From NCBI GenBank assembly GCA_946482625.1, contig CAMLSH010000206.1, positions 1 to 7,021 on the forward strand: a stretch of DNA of 7,021 nucleotides. The letters are read 5' to 3'. The stretch is from an uncultured Opitutaceae bacterium (GTDB taxonomy: Bacteria; Verrucomicrobiota; Verrucomicrobiae; Opitutales; Opitutaceae). The notes beneath the pieces were generated by a model. That model was not told the DNA's origin. It saw only the letters and a list, made by a program, of their open reading frames with translations, and did not search any database. Of this stretch, positions 6,165 through 7,021 are shown one piece after another. The translations under genes and the position numbers were made by a program. Within the stretch, counting starts at the first letter, position 1. Each line of letters begins with the position of its first letter.

Positions 6165-7021
6165 GATTCAAGGGAAGGCCCGACCGCTTTTTCCAAAAAC
6201 GTCGCCGTGCTGCGCACTTCAAAAATCCGCACACCGCTCTCCAGCAGATAACGCTCGAAGCCGCCGTAGAATTTTTCCGCGTCCCGCCAGCGCACGTGCA
6301 GCGTGTCGCTATCCGGCACGATCTCGCAGCCGCGCAGCAGATTCTGATCGAAGAGATAACGTGCCAGTTTCTCCGGCGATTCGCACCGGATCGTCGTCGC
6401 GTCCGGCCAGCGTTTGCGCGTCTCCGCCGTGGCCACGTCCTGATTCGCCGCATTCGGAATCCGGCCCCAACGCAGCAGGATGAAGTCGCTGCACAACGCT
6501 TCGAGGTCATGCAGGATGTGACTCGAGATCAGCACGCTCGTCCCATCGCGCGCGAGCGCCCGCAGCACATTGCTAAACTCTTCGCGCCCCATCGGATCGA
6601 GCCCGTTCATCGGCTCATCGAGAATGATCAAGTCCGGCGAATGCATGAGGCACTGCGCAAGTTTCACCCGTTGCCGCATGCCCTTCGAGTACGTCGTGAT
6701 CCGTTTCTTCCAATGCTGCGGCGCGAGTTTCACGCGCTCCAGCGCCTCGTGCGCACGTTGATCCGCCTCGCGAGCCGACAGCCCGGAAATCATGCCTAGC
6801 CCGCCCAGCCACTCAAGCGGACGCAATCCGGCCGGCACCGCTTCGCTCTCGGGACAATACGCGAGCCGCGCCTGCACCTCGGGATTATTCCACGGACTGC
6901 CGCCAAAAACCGTTATCGTCCCCGAGCTCGGCTTGATCTGTCCCGTGAGCAGGCGAAACAACGTCGTCTTGCCCGCGCCATTCGGCCCGACGAGTCCCGT
7001 GATACCTTTCCGAATACGGAA
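6161..7021 (-). CDS. ABC transporter ATP-binding protein (5' end outside window)
   Basis: The reading frame is open to the right edge, so the gene starts outside; 286 residues are visible and only some 30-40 are likely missing. An internal TTG at 6961 is not the start because it falls just after the Walker A motif. Counting from the edge: Walker A GPNGAGKTT (12-20), a Q-loop region YCPESE with Glu in place of Gln (58), a degenerate signature YSKGMRQRV (111-119), Walker B LIILDEP (131-137), D-loop NGLDP (139-143) and the switch histidine in SSHIL (His168). The YSKGM-type signature and a C-terminal extension of about 80 residues place it in the ABC-2 / CcmA-like exporter group (COG1131). It would power the permease whose start codon overlaps its stop. 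The substrate is unknown. Confidence 0.93.
   Translation of the reverse strand, partial: FRIRKGITGLVGPNGAGKTTLFRLLTGQIKPSSGTITVFGGSPWNNPEVQARLAYCPESEAVPAGLRPLEWLGGLGMISGLSAREADQRAHEALERVKLAPQHWKKRITTYSKGMRQRVKLAQCLMHSPDLIILDEPMNGLDPMGREEFSNVLRALARDGTSVLISSHILHDLEALCSDFILLRWGRIPNAANQDVATAETRKRWPDATTIRCESPEKLARYLFDQNLLRGCEIVPDSDTLHVRWRDAEKFYGGFERYLLESGVRIFEVRSTATFLEKAVGPSLES

Noticed and set aside
1..7021. CRISPR array, tRNA, rRNA, transposase or phage genes
   Set aside because: No regularly spaced direct repeats of CRISPR size, no tRNA-like cloverleaf noticed by eye, and no mobile-element protein motif in any of the gene-like frames.

Overview
The window is a stretch of GC-rich bacterial chromosome in which all six recognisable genes are read from the minus strand (right to left). 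A TonB-dependent outer-membrane receptor shows a Gram-negative cell envelope. The base composition, a 'DENDG'-type beta-sandwich module in a secreted protein, the C-terminal signature of the anti-sigma factor and short-unit tandem repeats between genes all suggest a member of the Verrucomicrobiota, perhaps near Opitutaceae. That placement is an inference from family resemblance, not proof.

Layout in the direction of transcription: (1) the 3' part of an ABC-transporter ATPase gene (7021-6161, start off the window); (2) its ABC-2-type permease (6164-5358), joined by an ATGA stop/start overlap; (3) after 82 bp, an exported protein of 485 residues (5275-3818) with a DUF3352-like N-terminal part and a C-terminal carbohydrate-binding-like module whose two halves appear in swapped order; (4) after 27 bp, an ECF sigma factor (3790-3203); (5) overlapping it by 8 bp, a membrane anti-sigma factor with a cytoplasmic zinc-binding HxxxCxxC motif (3210-2551), whose strong Shine-Dalgarno sequence lies inside the sigma gene; (6) after a 154-bp gap with a GC-rich hairpin, a TonB-dependent receptor (2396-303). 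The first 302 bases hold no gene but carry several small repeats: a 9-bp tandem repeat, two perfect hairpins and a degenerate 7-bp tandem repeat.

How they may work together: the ATPase and permease form one membrane exporter or membrane-remodelling unit. The sigma/anti-sigma pair is a classic envelope-signalling module, in which the anti-sigma holds the sigma factor at the inner membrane until a periplasmic signal releases it. The exported protein directly upstream of the sigma gene may belong to the same unit as sensor or target, which is inference from position only. The receptor has no N-terminal signalling domain, so it is not a FecA-type partner of the sigma system and may simply be a neighbour with its own expression.

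The most unusual item is the apparent circular permutation of the C-terminal module in the 485-residue protein. The rest of the gene content is of familiar types.
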